Assembly: GCA_035495555.1 (NCBI GenBank) | Contig: DATJFQ010000060.1 | Coordinates: forward strand, 9,074 to 73,073 | Reading direction: 5' to 3' | DNA: 64,000 nt | Source of the DNA: DATJFQ01 sp035495555 | GTDB taxonomy: Bacteria; Acidobacteriota; Vicinamibacteria; Vicinamibacterales; 2-12-FULL-66-21 | In this document: positions 32,471 through 41,049 of the stretch, in pieces | Position numbering within the stretch: the first letter of the stretch is position 1 | Layout: the number at the start of each line of letters is the position of its first letter | Notes under the pieces: generated by a model | What the model saw: only the letters and a program-made list of their open reading frames with translations | The model's database searches: none | Told to the model about the DNA's origin: nothing | Made by a program: the position numbers and the translations under genes

Positions 32471-33799
32471 GTGTACGCCCTTTACAGCGTTCTGATCGTG
32501 ACGTTCTTCCTCGTCATGTCGCCGTACCTGGCATGGCAGGCGATCAGATATCGGAAGTACATCGGCAGCCTCGGCCAGCGTCTCGGGTATCTGCCGGTCT
32601 CCTTCAATCTCGATGGCGACGAATCCATCTGGATTCATGCCGTTTCGGTCGGGGAAGTGCTGACGGCGCGGGCGATCCTCCCGCAGCTCCGCGAACGCTA
32701 CCCGCGGCTGAAGCTGTTCCTGTCGACGACGACCATGACAGGACAGCAGATTGCCAGGAACAAGTTCCAGTACGTGGACGAAGTGTTCTACTTCCCCTTC
32801 GACCTCGGCTTCGTCGTGAATCGCACGCTTCGACTTGTCCGGCCGAAGCTGTTCATCATGATGGAAACCGAGATCTGGCCGAACCTGCTGCGCGCCTGCC
32901 ATCGTGACGGCGTCAAGACGGTGCTCGTGAACGGCCGCATCTCGTCGCGATCCTATCCGCGGTATCGTCTCGCCAGGCGGTTCTTCCGCCGCGTGCTGTC
33001 GAATGTGGACCGCTTCTGCATGCAGAGCGAGGAATCCGCGCGCCGCATCATCGATCTCGGCGCGGATCCCGAACGCGTCGTGGTGACCGGCAGCCTGAAA
33101 TTCGATTCGCTCGAGTTTCCCGGCTCGGTGCCGGACCGTGGCCGCAATCGCGTGCTCCGGTATTTCCGGATTCCTCCGTCACGCCCGGTGATCATTGCCG
33201 CGAGCACGCTGAAGGGTGAGGAAGAACCGGTCCTCGAGGCCTTCCAGCGGATTCGCGCGCGGCTGCCGGAGGCGCTGCTGATCATCGCACCGCGCAAGCC
33301 CGAGCGCTTCGGCGAGGTCGAACAGCTTGCGCGGCACGGCGGCTGGGACGTCGCGCGTCGAAGCGAGCTGCGCGTCGACGCCGAGCCGCGTCACGACATC
33401 GTCGTCCTCGACACGATTGGCGAGCTCGCCCAGCTGTATCAGGTTGCGACGGCCGTGTTCGTCGGCGGAAGCCTCGTCGATCAGGGCGGGCACAACATCC
33501 TCGAACCCGCGGTGTTCGGCAAGGCGATCGTCTTCGGTCCGCACATGCAGAACTTCGCCGAGATCGCCCGTGCCTTTCTCGAGAACGATGCCGCCATCCA
33601 GGTGAAATCGGGCCGCGAGCTGGAGGATGCGCTGCTCGCGCTCCTCAACGACCCCGTTCGGCGCGCCGGTCTCGGCGCGGCGGCGCGTGCGCTCGTCGAG
33701 GCGAACCGTGGCGCGCGGACGAAGACCATGGGCGCCATCGCCCGTGTGCTGCCATCGGCCGACCCGGGCAACGTGCGGCCCTTCAGGGTGGTCCACTGA
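32471..33799 (+). CDS. waaA: Kdo transferase
   Basis: A 442-residue 3-deoxy-D-manno-octulosonate transferase (WaaA/KdtA) that adds Kdo to lipid A precursor on the inner-membrane face. N-terminal membrane anchor (residues 1-22), then IWIHAVSVGEV near 53, METEIWPNLLRA near 130, and the C-terminal FVGGSLVDQGGHNILEPA of the CMP-Kdo site. Start is a GTG; no ATG precedes in frame near it. First gene of an eight- to nine-gene LPS operon. Confidence 0.94.
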   Translation: MYALYSVLIVTFFLVMSPYLAWQAIRYRKYIGSLGQRLGYLPVSFNLDGDESIWIHAVSVGEVLTARAILPQLRERYPRLKLFLSTTTMTGQQIARNKFQYVDEVFYFPFDLGFVVNRTLRLVRPKLFIMMETEIWPNLLRACHRDGVKTVLVNGRISSRSYPRYRLARRFFRRVLSNVDRFCMQSEESARRIIDLGADPERVVVTGSLKFDSLEFPGSVPDRGRNRVLRYFRIPPSRPVIIAASTLKGEEEPVLEAFQRIRARLPEALLIIAPRKPERFGEVEQLARHGGWDVARRSELRVDAEPRHDIVVLDTIGELAQLYQVATAVFVGGSLVDQGGHNILEPAVFGKAIVFGPHMQNFAEIARAFLENDAAIQVKSGRELEDALLALLNDPVRRAGLGAAARALVEANRGARTKTMGAIARVLPSADPGNVRPFRVVH

Positions 33800-34785
33800 T
33801 CTCATCGATCTACGCGTCGGCGGCGCGTGCCCGCCGCCGGCACTACACGGCGCGTCCGGGGCGACAGCGCCGGCTCGCGCGCCCGGTGATCAGCGTCGGG
33901 AACCTCGCCGTTGGGGGACGCGCGAAAACGCCTCTCGTCGCACGGATCGCGGCGCTCCTGGCGGCGGCCGGTGAGCGGCCATCCGTATTGAGCCGCGGGT
34001 ACGCGCGGCAGGATGCGTCAGAGATCGTTGTCGTCCGCGACGCGCACGGGTTGCGAGCCGATCTCACCCGTTCCGGGGACGAACCCTTGATGCTCGCCCG
34101 CCGCTTGCCGGGAGTCGTCGTCATCTCCGGCGCCGAACGATACACCTCCGGGCTGGTGGCGGAGACGACGTATGGCTGCAGCGTCCATGTGCTCGATGAC
34201 GGATTTCAGCACCTCCGGCTGCACCGGGACATCGATATCGTCTCGGTTGCGGCGCAGGACCTCGCGAACCCGGTGACGCTTCCAGGCGGGCGCCTGCGGG
34301 AAGCGCTCGACGCCTTGCACGCCGCGAGCGCCGTGATCGCGCTCGACGGGGCCGACCCGGCGGCGATTCAGGGGCGCGCGCCCGTGTGGCGCGCGCGCCG
34401 GGTGCTGGAAGGCGCGCGTCTCATCGAACCCGCGGAGCAGCCGGTGACCCCCTCGACGGGATCAGTCGTTGCGCTTGCAGGGATCGCTGCACCGGATCGG
34501 TTCTTCAGCGACTTGCGCGAACTCGGCTGGCCCTTGACACGCACGCTGGCGTTTGCCGATCACCATCCGTATAGCCGCGTCGACGTCGACCGCATCCTTG
34601 CGATTGCCCGGCAGGAAGGCGCAGCAATGCTGGTGACGACGGAGAAGGACGCCGTCCGTCTCCTGCCGCTCCGCCCCTTCCCGCTGCCCGTCGCCTACGT
34701 GCCGCTGTCGATCGCGATCGAGAGGAACGACGAGTTCGAACGGTGGCTGCTGACCGCGCTTGCCGGCACGCGGGGAACGGCATGA
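33796..34785 (+). CDS. lpxK: Tetraacyldisaccharide 4'-kinase LpxK, apparent CTG start
   Basis: Phosphorylates the lipid A disaccharide. Core motifs: SVGNLAVGGRAKTP near residue 33-46 and VHVLDDGFQHLRLHRD. The P-loop is altered: GGRAKTP where most relatives have GG[ST]GKTP. The family has a basic N-terminal helix before the P-loop; here that helix (SSIYASAARARRRHYTARPG) is in frame but preceded only by CTG at 33796, which overlaps the waaA stop as CTGA, with AGGGTGG five bases upstream. The GTG at 33886 would delete the helix. ATGA overlap with the next gene. Confidence 0.88.
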   Translation: MISSIYASAARARRRHYTARPGRQRRLARPVISVGNLAVGGRAKTPLVARIAALLAAAGERPSVLSRGYARQDASEIVVVRDAHGLRADLTRSGDEPLMLARRLPGVVVISGAERYTSGLVAETTYGCSVHVLDDGFQHLRLHRDIDIVSVAAQDLANPVTLPGGRLREALDALHAASAVIALDGADPAAIQGRAPVWRARRVLEGARLIEPAEQPVTPSTGSVVALAGIAAPDRFFSDLRELGWPLTRTLAFADHHPYSRVDVDRILAIARQEGAAMLVTTEKDAVRLLPLRPFPLPVAYVPLSIAIERNDEFERWLLTALAGTRGTA

Positions 34786-35729
34786 CGACGGCGCTTCGGC
34801 TGCGCCATCGTCTCGAATACGGGCTGGTCGCTGGCATCCGCGGCATGCTTCGCCATCTGCCCATGAAAGCCGTGCTCGCGGCGGGCAGCGGGCTGGGATA
34901 CGTTTTTTACGCGCTCGACCGCGGCCATCGGCGGCTGGCGCTCGCGAACCTGAACGCGGCGTTCCCGCAGCGTCCTCTGCCGGAGCGGCGCGCCATCGCG
35001 CGTGAAATGTTCGCGCACTTCGGCCGCCTGTTGATGGTGCTGTTGAAGTTCAGCACCATGGCGCGCGATGAGATGCTGGCGCACGTCGAATTCGAGGGCG
35101 ACGATCGCGTCCGGGCTGCGCACACGCACGGCCGGGGCGTCCTGCTGTTCACGGGGCATTTCGGCTACTGGGAAATCAACGCGCTCGTCCACGCGCTGGC
35201 GCTCCACCCCATCGCAGTCGTCGCACGTCCGCTCGATAATCCGTTGCTGCACGATCTGCTGGAGCACGTGCGCTCCATGACGGGCAACTCCGTCATTTAC
35301 CGGAAGGGCGGACTGCGGCGGATCCTCCGGGCGCTGGCCGCCAACGACGCGGTCGCGCTCCTGATCGACCAGCACATCCACGGCAACGCCGTTCACGTCG
35401 AGTTCTTCAATCGGCCTGCGGCGACGACGACGGCGCTCGGTGCGTTGGCGGCTCGCACCGGCGCGCCAGTCATTCCGGTGTTCGCGCTTCCACTCCCCGA
35501 CGGACGCTTCAGGATGGTGTACGAGCACGCGGTCGATCCGCCGCGAGGAACCGACGAGAACGCGCTGCGCGATTTCACACAGCGCTGCACCGACGTGCTC
35601 GAGATGTACGTGCGCCGGTATCCGGACCTCTGGCTGTGGATGCATCGGCGCTGGCGTGATGTGGACGCGGCAGGCCAGGGGGTGCCGGGGATGTTTCCCA
35701 CGGCGCGGCGCGAAGAGGATTCCGAGTGA
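34782..35729 (+). CDS. Lipid A acyltransferase-like protein (LpxL/HtrB family)
   Basis: A 315-residue LpxL/HtrB-type acyltransferase. The H-x4-E catalytic box is TGHFGYWE near residues 123-130; LLIDQHIHGNAVHVEFFNRPA near 195 is the second conserved block. It adds a secondary acyl chain to Kdo-lipid A. It is basic at the N-terminus, with one possible membrane anchor. It sits between lpxK and waaF with ATGA and GTGA overlaps. Confidence 0.9.
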   Translation: MTTALRLRHRLEYGLVAGIRGMLRHLPMKAVLAAGSGLGYVFYALDRGHRRLALANLNAAFPQRPLPERRAIAREMFAHFGRLLMVLLKFSTMARDEMLAHVEFEGDDRVRAAHTHGRGVLLFTGHFGYWEINALVHALALHPIAVVARPLDNPLLHDLLEHVRSMTGNSVIYRKGGLRRILRALAANDAVALLIDQHIHGNAVHVEFFNRPAATTTALGALAARTGAPVIPVFALPLPDGRFRMVYEHAVDPPRGTDENALRDFTQRCTDVLEMYVRRYPDLWLWMHRRWRDVDAAGQGVPGMFPTARREEDSE

Positions 35730-36739
35730 CACGCGTGGTCGTCCGTGCGCCCAACTGGCTCGGCGACGCCGTGATGGCGCTACCGGCGATTGCCGCGGTT
35801 TGTGCGCACTTCGGTGATGCCGGGGTCGTGATCGCGGCGCCAGGATCTGTATCGCCGCTTTTTCTCGAGCAGACGGTGGCCGCGGCAGACGCGGTCGTCA
35901 CTCTCGATCGAACTCGAGAGAGCGCGGAGATCCAGGCGCTTCGCGCCGACGCGGTGCTGCTGCTGCCGAACTCGTTTGGCAGCGCGTGGATCGCCAGGAA
36001 AGCGGGGGTGAGAGAACGCTGGGGGTACGCGTCGTCAGGCAGACGATGGCTGCTGACGCGCGCCGTCGCGCCGCCTCGTGCGGCGATACATCAGGTCGAG
36101 TACTACTGCACCCTGATCCGTGAGCTCGGGATTGACGTCGGAGATGCGGTGCCGCGGCTCACGCCGCGCGAGGAGACGCTGGCGCGTGCGGACGCGGTGC
36201 TCGCGGGAGCGGGGTGGCGCGGGGGGGAGCCGCTCGTCGGCTTTGCACCCGGAGCCGCGTATGGGCACGCGAAACGATGGCCGCCGGAACGGGTCGCCGC
36301 GGTGATGAAGGCGGTGGCGGATCGCGGAGCGCTGCCCGTGCTCGTGGGCGCCGCCGCGGACCGCGATACGCGGCGTGCGATAGAATCGTCGCTGCCGCGG
36401 GGAACGCGAATCGTCGACTTGATCGGGCGGACGGATCTTGCCGCCTTCATCGGTGTGACGGCACGATGCGCGGCGTTCGTGTCGAACGATTCGGGCGCGA
36501 TGCACGTCGCGGCCGCGCTCGGTGTGCCGTTGACGGCAATTTTCGGCCCGACCAATGAACGGGTGACGGCGCCGGCAGGACCGGGGCCGCGCCATGTCAT
36601 TCTGCGCGACGTATTCTGCCGCCCCTGTATGCTGCGCGAGTGCCCGATCGATCACCGGTGCATGAAGCGCATTCACGTCGACGACGTCCTCGCGTCCATC
36701 CCTCGCACCTATGCAGCCAGCAGTCTTTCTCGACCGTGA
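35726..36739 (+). CDS. waaF: ADP-heptose:LPS heptosyltransferase (WaaF-like)
   Basis: A 337-residue GT9 glycosyltransferase. N-terminal RAPNWLGDAVMALPA is the WaaF signature; FAPGAAYGHAKRWPPE near 173 and SNDSGAMHVAAALGVP near 252 bind ADP-heptose. It transfers the second heptose to the core. The C-terminus has a Cys-rich stretch CRPCMLRECPIDHRC, uncommon in enterobacterial WaaF but plausible for metal binding. GTGA overlap upstream. Confidence 0.9.
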   Translation: MTRVVVRAPNWLGDAVMALPAIAAVCAHFGDAGVVIAAPGSVSPLFLEQTVAAADAVVTLDRTRESAEIQALRADAVLLLPNSFGSAWIARKAGVRERWGYASSGRRWLLTRAVAPPRAAIHQVEYYCTLIRELGIDVGDAVPRLTPREETLARADAVLAGAGWRGGEPLVGFAPGAAYGHAKRWPPERVAAVMKAVADRGALPVLVGAAADRDTRRAIESSLPRGTRIVDLIGRTDLAAFIGVTARCAAFVSNDSGAMHVAAALGVPLTAIFGPTNERVTAPAGPGPRHVILRDVFCRPCMLRECPIDHRCMKRIHVDDVLASIPRTYAASSLSRP

Positions 36740-37277
36740 CGGTACACTCATCGAGGAAGCGGGCTACCTCGATCGGATCGAACGTCTCGTGTTTTTCCCG
36801 TACAGCGTCGACGCCGTGCGACTGCTCAATCGCGCGGGCCTGGCCGTGGTGATCGTCACCAACCAGGCCGGCGTCGCGCGCGGCATTTTTCCGGAGTCGT
36901 TCGTGGCGGAAGCGCACGCGCATTTGCGGGACCGGCTCGCCGCCGGCGGCGCGCGCGTCGATGCGATCTATTACTGTCCGCATCATCCCGACGGCACGGT
37001 CGACGGATACCGGCGCGCATGCGAGTGCCGCAAGCCGGGCGATGGGATGCTGCGAAGCGCGGCGGCGGACCTCGGTCTGGACCTCGCGCGCTCCGTCGTC
37101 GTCGGCGATCGCTGGCACGACGTGCAGGCCGGGACCAGCGCTGGAACACGAACAGTTCTCGTGCGCACCGGCTACGGGCGGACTGAAGAACAGCGGCCGA
37201 AACCCGGCGTCAGCGCCGACGTGGTCGTCGACAATCTGATCGAGGCGGTGTCGTGGATCGTGGGGCAGCCGCGATGA
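36711..37277 (+). CDS. gmhB: D-glycero-D-manno-heptose-1,7-bisphosphate phosphatase
   Basis: A 188-residue HAD phosphatase. FLDRDGTLI (residues 6-14) is motif I, VTNQAG motif II and VVGDRWHDV motif III. CPHHP followed by CECRKPG gives the zinc-binding C-x-H...C-x-C loop specific to GmhB. It removes the C7 phosphate in ADP-heptose synthesis. The ATG lies within waaF, overlapping by 29 bp; ATGA to the next gene. Confidence 0.92.
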   Translation: MQPAVFLDRDGTLIEEAGYLDRIERLVFFPYSVDAVRLLNRAGLAVVIVTNQAGVARGIFPESFVAEAHAHLRDRLAAGGARVDAIYYCPHHPDGTVDGYRRACECRKPGDGMLRSAAADLGLDLARSVVVGDRWHDVQAGTSAGTRTVLVRTGYGRTEEQRPKPGVSADVVVDNLIEAVSWIVGQPR

Positions 37278-38275
37278 CCGCACACGAGCGTCTGCTCGCG
37301 CTCGTCGACGCGTTCGGCCAGCGCCGCATCCTGATCGTGGGCGACCTGATCGCGGACGAATTCATCTACGGGCAGATTGCGCGCGTGTCACGCGAGGCTC
37401 CCGTCCTGATCCTCAACTACGATTCGACGGAGATCGTGCCCGGGGGCGCCGGCAACGCCGCGAGCAACGTCGCGGCGCTCGGGGGTGATGCCACGACGGT
37501 CGGCGTCGTAGGCCGCGACGAATCGGGACGGCGCCTGCTCGCCACCATGAAACGTCGGCGGATCGACGTCCGCCGCATGGTCGTTCCGTCGGGGTATCGC
37601 ACGCCGACGAAGACGCGGATTCTTGCCGGCGGCATTCACTCCGCGAAGCAGCAGGTCGTCCGCATCGACCGCGCCGCGAACGGCGCCGCCGACGAACGCA
37701 CGAGAGCACTCTTCGAAGATCGCGTGCTCACGGCTGCCGCGGGTGCTGACGCTCTTCTCGTCTCGGACTACGGGACTGCGCTCGTGACGCCCGCGCTCGT
37801 CGCCCGCGCGCGCGACAGGATGCGTCTGCCGATCGTGCTCGTCGATTCGCGCTATGACCTGCTGCGGTTCACGGGCATGACGGCCTGCACACCCAACGAA
37901 TCGGAAGTCGAGCAGGCGCTGGGCATCCGGATTGGCGACAATGTGCGCGCGCTCGAGAGGGCGGGACGGGCGGTGCTCAGGCGTACGCGATCGCGCGCGG
38001 TGCTCGTCACGCGCGGCAGCCGCGGCATGGCCCTGTTTCGCGCCGGTGAGAAGACGATCCACATTCCGATCGTCGGCTCCGATCAGATCGCCGACGTCAC
38101 CGGCGCTGGAGACACGGTGATCGCGACGATGGCGCTCGCGCTCGCCGCGGGGGGAACATTCGAGGAGGCCGCGCAACTCGCCAATCACGCGGGTGGCCTC
38201 GTCGTGATGAAGCGCGGCACGGCCACGGTCACAGCGGCCGAACTTCGCGCGTCGCTCACGCAGAGGGCGGAGTAG
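37274..38275 (+). CDS. hldA: Heptose-7-phosphate kinase (HldE domain I, separate gene)
   Basis: A 333-residue PfkB-family kinase equivalent to the N-terminal half of HldE. VGDLIADEFIYGQIARVSREAPV (first part) is the heptose-kinase signature, PGGAGNAASNVAALGG near 64 and DVTGAGDTVIAT near 281 with the catalytic Asp. Here kinase and adenylyltransferase are two genes rather than one fused protein. Overlaps gmhB by ATGA. Confidence 0.9.
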   Translation: MTAHERLLALVDAFGQRRILIVGDLIADEFIYGQIARVSREAPVLILNYDSTEIVPGGAGNAASNVAALGGDATTVGVVGRDESGRRLLATMKRRRIDVRRMVVPSGYRTPTKTRILAGGIHSAKQQVVRIDRAANGAADERTRALFEDRVLTAAAGADALLVSDYGTALVTPALVARARDRMRLPIVLVDSRYDLLRFTGMTACTPNESEVEQALGIRIGDNVRALERAGRAVLRRTRSRAVLVTRGSRGMALFRAGEKTIHIPIVGSDQIADVTGAGDTVIATMALALAAGGTFEEAAQLANHAGGLVVMKRGTATVTAAELRASLTQRAE

Positions 38276-38278
38276 CGC

Positions 38279-38746
38279 TTGGCACCAGTCCTCCCGCGGG
38301 AAGCGCTCATCGCCGCCGTCGCCGCCGAGCGTGCCGCCGGGCGGACGATCGCGTTTGCGAACGGCGGCTTCGATCTGCTGCACGTCGGTCACGTCCGCTA
38401 CCTGCAGGCCGCGGCGCGCGAGGCCGATCGCCTGGTCGTTGCGATCAACGACGATGCGTCCGTGGCGCTGTTGAAGGGTGAGGGGCGGCCGGTGCTGCGC
38501 GCGGCCGATCGGGCGGAACTCGTCGCCGGCCTCCGCGGCGTCGATTACGTCACCATCTTTCATGAGCCGACGGTCGCGCCGCTGCTCCTCACACTGCGGC
38601 CCGACGTGCACTGTAAAGGGACGGACTATACCGTCGAGACGGTGCCCGAACGCGACACGGTGCGCGCCTACGGCGGCCGCATTGCCATCGTCGGCGACCC
38701 CAAAGATCATTCGACCACCGGCCTGATGGTCCGTCTGCGCCGATGA
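38279..38746 (+). CDS. hldC: Heptose-1-phosphate adenylyltransferase (HldE domain II, separate gene)
   Basis: A 155-residue nucleotidyltransferase with FDLLHVGHVRYLQ (HxGH, residues ~35-38) and a C-terminal GDPKDHSTTGLM block. It makes ADP-heptose from heptose-1-phosphate and ATP. TTG start at 38279 with GGAG six bases upstream. It follows the kinase gene by three bases. Start codon TTG is unusual but no better candidate is near. Confidence 0.9.
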   Translation: MAPVLPREALIAAVAAERAAGRTIAFANGGFDLLHVGHVRYLQAAAREADRLVVAINDDASVALLKGEGRPVLRAADRAELVAGLRGVDYVTIFHEPTVAPLLLTLRPDVHCKGTDYTVETVPERDTVRAYGGRIAIVGDPKDHSTTGLMVRLRR

Positions 38747-39750
38747 ACATTCTCGTCGTGCGGCTTGGCGCGCTCGGCGACGTGGTGCACACGATCCCCG
38801 CTGTCGCGGCGCTGCGCCGAACCTATCCCGACGCACAGATCGACTGGCTCGTCGAAGAGAAACACCGCGCCATTCCCGATCTCGTGAGCGTGCTCGATGA
38901 CGTCATCGCCCTCGACGGATCGACGCCGAACGCGTGGCGGATGGCGATCGTCGCGATGCGGCAGACCTCGTACGACGTGGCGATTGATTTTCAGGGGCTG
39001 CTGAAATCCGCTGTGCTCGCGCGCGCCTCTGGTGCGTCGAAGGTCATCGGGTTCTCGATCTGGCACCTGCGCGAAAAGACCGCGCGGCCGTTCTACTCCG
39101 CGACACCTCACGACGACAGCGACGAGGGCCATGTCATCCGGAAAAACCTTCGCCTGCTGCGCGTGCTTGGCATCGAGCGCGACGTGATCGAGTTCCCGCT
39201 CAGACGCGCGGGCTCGCGTGTGGCGGACATTCTTCGTCAGCTCGTGCCGGGTCCGTATGCGCTGATCAATGCGGGGGCGGCGTGGCCAAACAAGCGCTGG
39301 CCGCCGGAACGGTTCGGCGAGGTCGCTGCGTTTCTGGCCGAGGCGCGGGGCCTGACCCCGGTCGTGCTGTGGGGACCCGGCGAAGATGCGCTTGCGCAGG
39401 CTGTCATCGACGCATCAGCGGGGCGTGCGGTACTTGCCCCGCCGTCGCGGCCTGAGGACCTCGTGGCGATGGCCCGCGACGCGTCGCTCGTCGTTTCCGG
39501 AGACACGGGACCGCTGCACATCGCGACCGCCGTCGGCACGCCGGCCGTGAGCATTTTCGGGCCGACCAACCCGGCCCGCAACGGACCGTGGAACGGTGAC
39601 GACGTGGTGGTCTCGCGGTTCGATCACTGCGGGTGTCACTACGATCGCCGGTGTCATCGCCGGGACTGGTGTCTGCTCGACGTACCGGCGAGCGAAGTCT
39701 GCGCGGCGATTCAACAACGGCTCGCGATCCCGGAAGGCGGCCGTGGCTGA
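38743..39750 (+). CDS. waaC: ADP-heptose:LPS heptosyltransferase I (WaaC-like)
   Basis: A 335-residue GT9 enzyme. VVRLGALGDVVHTIPAV at the N-terminus and NAGAAWPNKRWPPERFGE near 172 fit WaaC; SGDTGPLHIATAVGTP near 246 binds the sugar nucleotide. It adds the first heptose to Kdo. The tail has a Cys/His cluster (CGCHYDRRCHRRDWC) comparable to that in WaaF here. ATGA overlap with the adenylyltransferase gene. Confidence 0.9.
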   Translation: MNILVVRLGALGDVVHTIPAVAALRRTYPDAQIDWLVEEKHRAIPDLVSVLDDVIALDGSTPNAWRMAIVAMRQTSYDVAIDFQGLLKSAVLARASGASKVIGFSIWHLREKTARPFYSATPHDDSDEGHVIRKNLRLLRVLGIERDVIEFPLRRAGSRVADILRQLVPGPYALINAGAAWPNKRWPPERFGEVAAFLAEARGLTPVVLWGPGEDALAQAVIDASAGRAVLAPPSRPEDLVAMARDASLVVSGDTGPLHIATAVGTPAVSIFGPTNPARNGPWNGDDVVVSRFDHCGCHYDRRCHRRDWCLLDVPASEVCAAIQQRLAIPEGGRG

Positions 39751-40282
39751 CTCCGTGCCGGCGCGCACGTCGTTCATCGTCCGGCTGGCGCGCTGGCGTG
39801 TCCCGCTCGGGTTCGTCTGCGGCGTGATCGCGGTGGTGTTGTCGGATCCGACGCGGGCGTCGCTGCTCGCGGGTGCGGTCGTCGGCGTGTGCGGCGAATC
39901 GATCCGTATCTGGGCAGCCGGACATCTGGAAAAGGGGCGCGAGGTGACGCGCAGCGGTCCGTACCGATGGACACGGCATCCGCTCTATGCCGGATCGTCC
40001 ATCATGGGCGTCGGCCTGGCGATCGCGTCGCGCAGCGCGATCGTGACGGTGCTCGTGCTCGCGTATCTGAGTGTCACCATCGCTGCGGCGGTCCGTACCG
40101 AAGAAGCGCACCTGACCGAGAAGTTCGGATCCGAGTACGGGGCGTATCGCCAGGGCACCGCGTCGCCCGTGTTGCGCCGCTTCAGCGCGGCGCGCGCGAT
40201 GCGGAATCGCGAGTATCGCGCGGCGCTCGGGTTCGTCGTTGTCCTCGGTATTCTTGCGCTTCGCTCGCGGGGCGTTCTATAA
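39743..40282 (+). CDS. Isoprenylcysteine carboxyl methyltransferase-like membrane protein
   Basis: A 179-residue polytopic protein of the ICMT/PEMT type. GPYRWTRHPLYAGS near residue 72 and EEAHLTEKFGSEYGAYRQG near 120 are the two family signatures around the SAM site. Bacterial members methylate diverse substrates; the substrate here is unknown. GTG start overlapping waaC by eight bases, with GGAAGG upstream, makes it the last gene of the LPS operon. Its stop codon lies within the tRNA promoter. Confidence 0.84.
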   Translation: MADSVPARTSFIVRLARWRVPLGFVCGVIAVVLSDPTRASLLAGAVVGVCGESIRIWAAGHLEKGREVTRSGPYRWTRHPLYAGSSIMGVGLAIASRSAIVTVLVLAYLSVTIAAAVRTEEAHLTEKFGSEYGAYRQGTASPVLRRFSAARAMRNREYRAALGFVVVLGILALRSRGVL

Positions 40283-40283
40283 T
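40254..40283 (+). promoter_or_regulatory. Promoter of the tRNA-Val/tRNA-Asp unit
   Basis: TTGCGC at 40254-40259, an 18-base spacer and a perfect TATAAT at 40278-40283. The -10 box contains the stop codon of the preceding methyltransferase gene. tRNA-Val starts 35 bases downstream. Confidence 0.65.
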
Positions 40284-40317
40284 CGTCGTCTTTGGGGCGC
40301 GGGGCGGGACCGTGCAG

Positions 40318-40393
40318 GGGCGGTTAGCTCAGTTGGTAGAGCACCGGCTTTACACGCCGGCTGCCACAGGTTCGAGTCCTGTACCGCCCACCA
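40318..40393 (+). tRNA. tRNA-Val(TAC)
   Basis: A 76-nt tRNA with encoded CCA. Acceptor stem GGGCGGT/ACCGCCC, D arm GCTCAGTTGGTAGAGC, anticodon stem CCGGC/GCCGG around loop TTTACAC (anticodon TAC), and T arm with GGTTCGAGTCC. All stems pair. Confidence 0.96.
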
Positions 40394-40432
40394 CCAGAAG
40401 TCGAATGCTCCAAACAGCGTTCACGACCTAGC

Positions 40433-40509
<77 letters not shown>

Positions 40510-40519
40510 CTTCTTTTGA

Positions 40520-40638
40520 CCGAGGGGCTTCGCCCCTCGGACTCCCCTCCTACACACTCCCTCGCGGCAAACCGTCGCTCGCGGTGTGGTTACGAGGCGA
40601 CGACAGTCGCCGCTCGTTCGCGTGCGCTCGTTCGCGTG
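40520..40638. repeat. GC-rich hairpin element, copy C
   Basis: Starts with a perfect 9-bp hairpin CCGAGGGGC-TTC-GCCCCTCGG (40520-40540), then ACTCCCCTCC, TACACACTCC and CTCGCGG/CGCTCG words. No T-run follows, so it is not an ordinary intrinsic terminator. It is the third copy of the element found near 11.6 and 28.3 kb. Confidence 0.6.
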
Positions 40639-40655
40639 TGGAACCAGTAGTAGAT

Positions 40656-40679
40656 AGTCTACGTCTAATGCTGTAGACT
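40656..40679. promoter_or_regulatory. Probable PadR operator
   Basis: Inverted repeat AGTCTAC - 10 bases - GTAGACT, just upstream of the padR ATG (40689). A TCTAAT -10-like hexamer at 40664-40669 lies within the spacer, so a bound repressor would cover the promoter. This fits autoregulation of the PadR-ADOP pair. Confidence 0.55.
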
Positions 40680-40688
40680 GCCTACGGC

Positions 40689-41045
40689 ATGGCCAAACAG
40701 ACCGAGAAGGAACGCCTCGAGCTCCTGCAGGGCACGCTCGACATGCTGATCCTGCGCACGCTGCAGTGGGGTCCGCAGCATGGGCACGGCATCGGGCAGG
40801 CGATCCGCACGCAGTCCGACGACCTCCTCAAGATCGAGACCGGCTCGCTCTACCCGGCGCTTCACCGGCTGGTGAAACGCGGATGGCTGAAAGCCGAGTG
40901 GGGCGTCAGCGAAGCCAACCAGAAAGCGAAGTACTACCAGCTCACGGCCGCCGGCAAGGCGCAGTTGGTCCGCGAGCAAAACCGCTGGGCGCAGATGGTC
41001 CGCGCGATCGGCCGGATCATGAACCCCGCGGACACGAAGGAGTAG
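40689..41045 (+). CDS. PadR-family transcriptional regulator
   Basis: A 118-residue PadR winged-helix protein: LLQGTLDMLILRTLQWGPQHGHGIGQAI, then IETGSLYPALHRLVKRGWLKAEW (the recognition helix and wing) and a C-terminal dimer helix. PadR proteins repress nearby genes and are released by a ligand. Here it lies four bases upstream of the ADOP permease gene, the usual Acidobacteriota arrangement, with an inverted repeat in its promoter. Confidence 0.93.
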   Translation: MAKQTEKERLELLQGTLDMLILRTLQWGPQHGHGIGQAIRTQSDDLLKIETGSLYPALHRLVKRGWLKAEWGVSEANQKAKYYQLTAAGKAQLVREQNRWAQMVRAIGRIMNPADTKE

Positions 41046-41049
41046 CACC

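Noticed and set aside
40520..40540. Intrinsic terminator after tRNA-Asp
   Set aside because: The hairpin is perfect but no T-run follows on either strand; it is part of a dispersed element.
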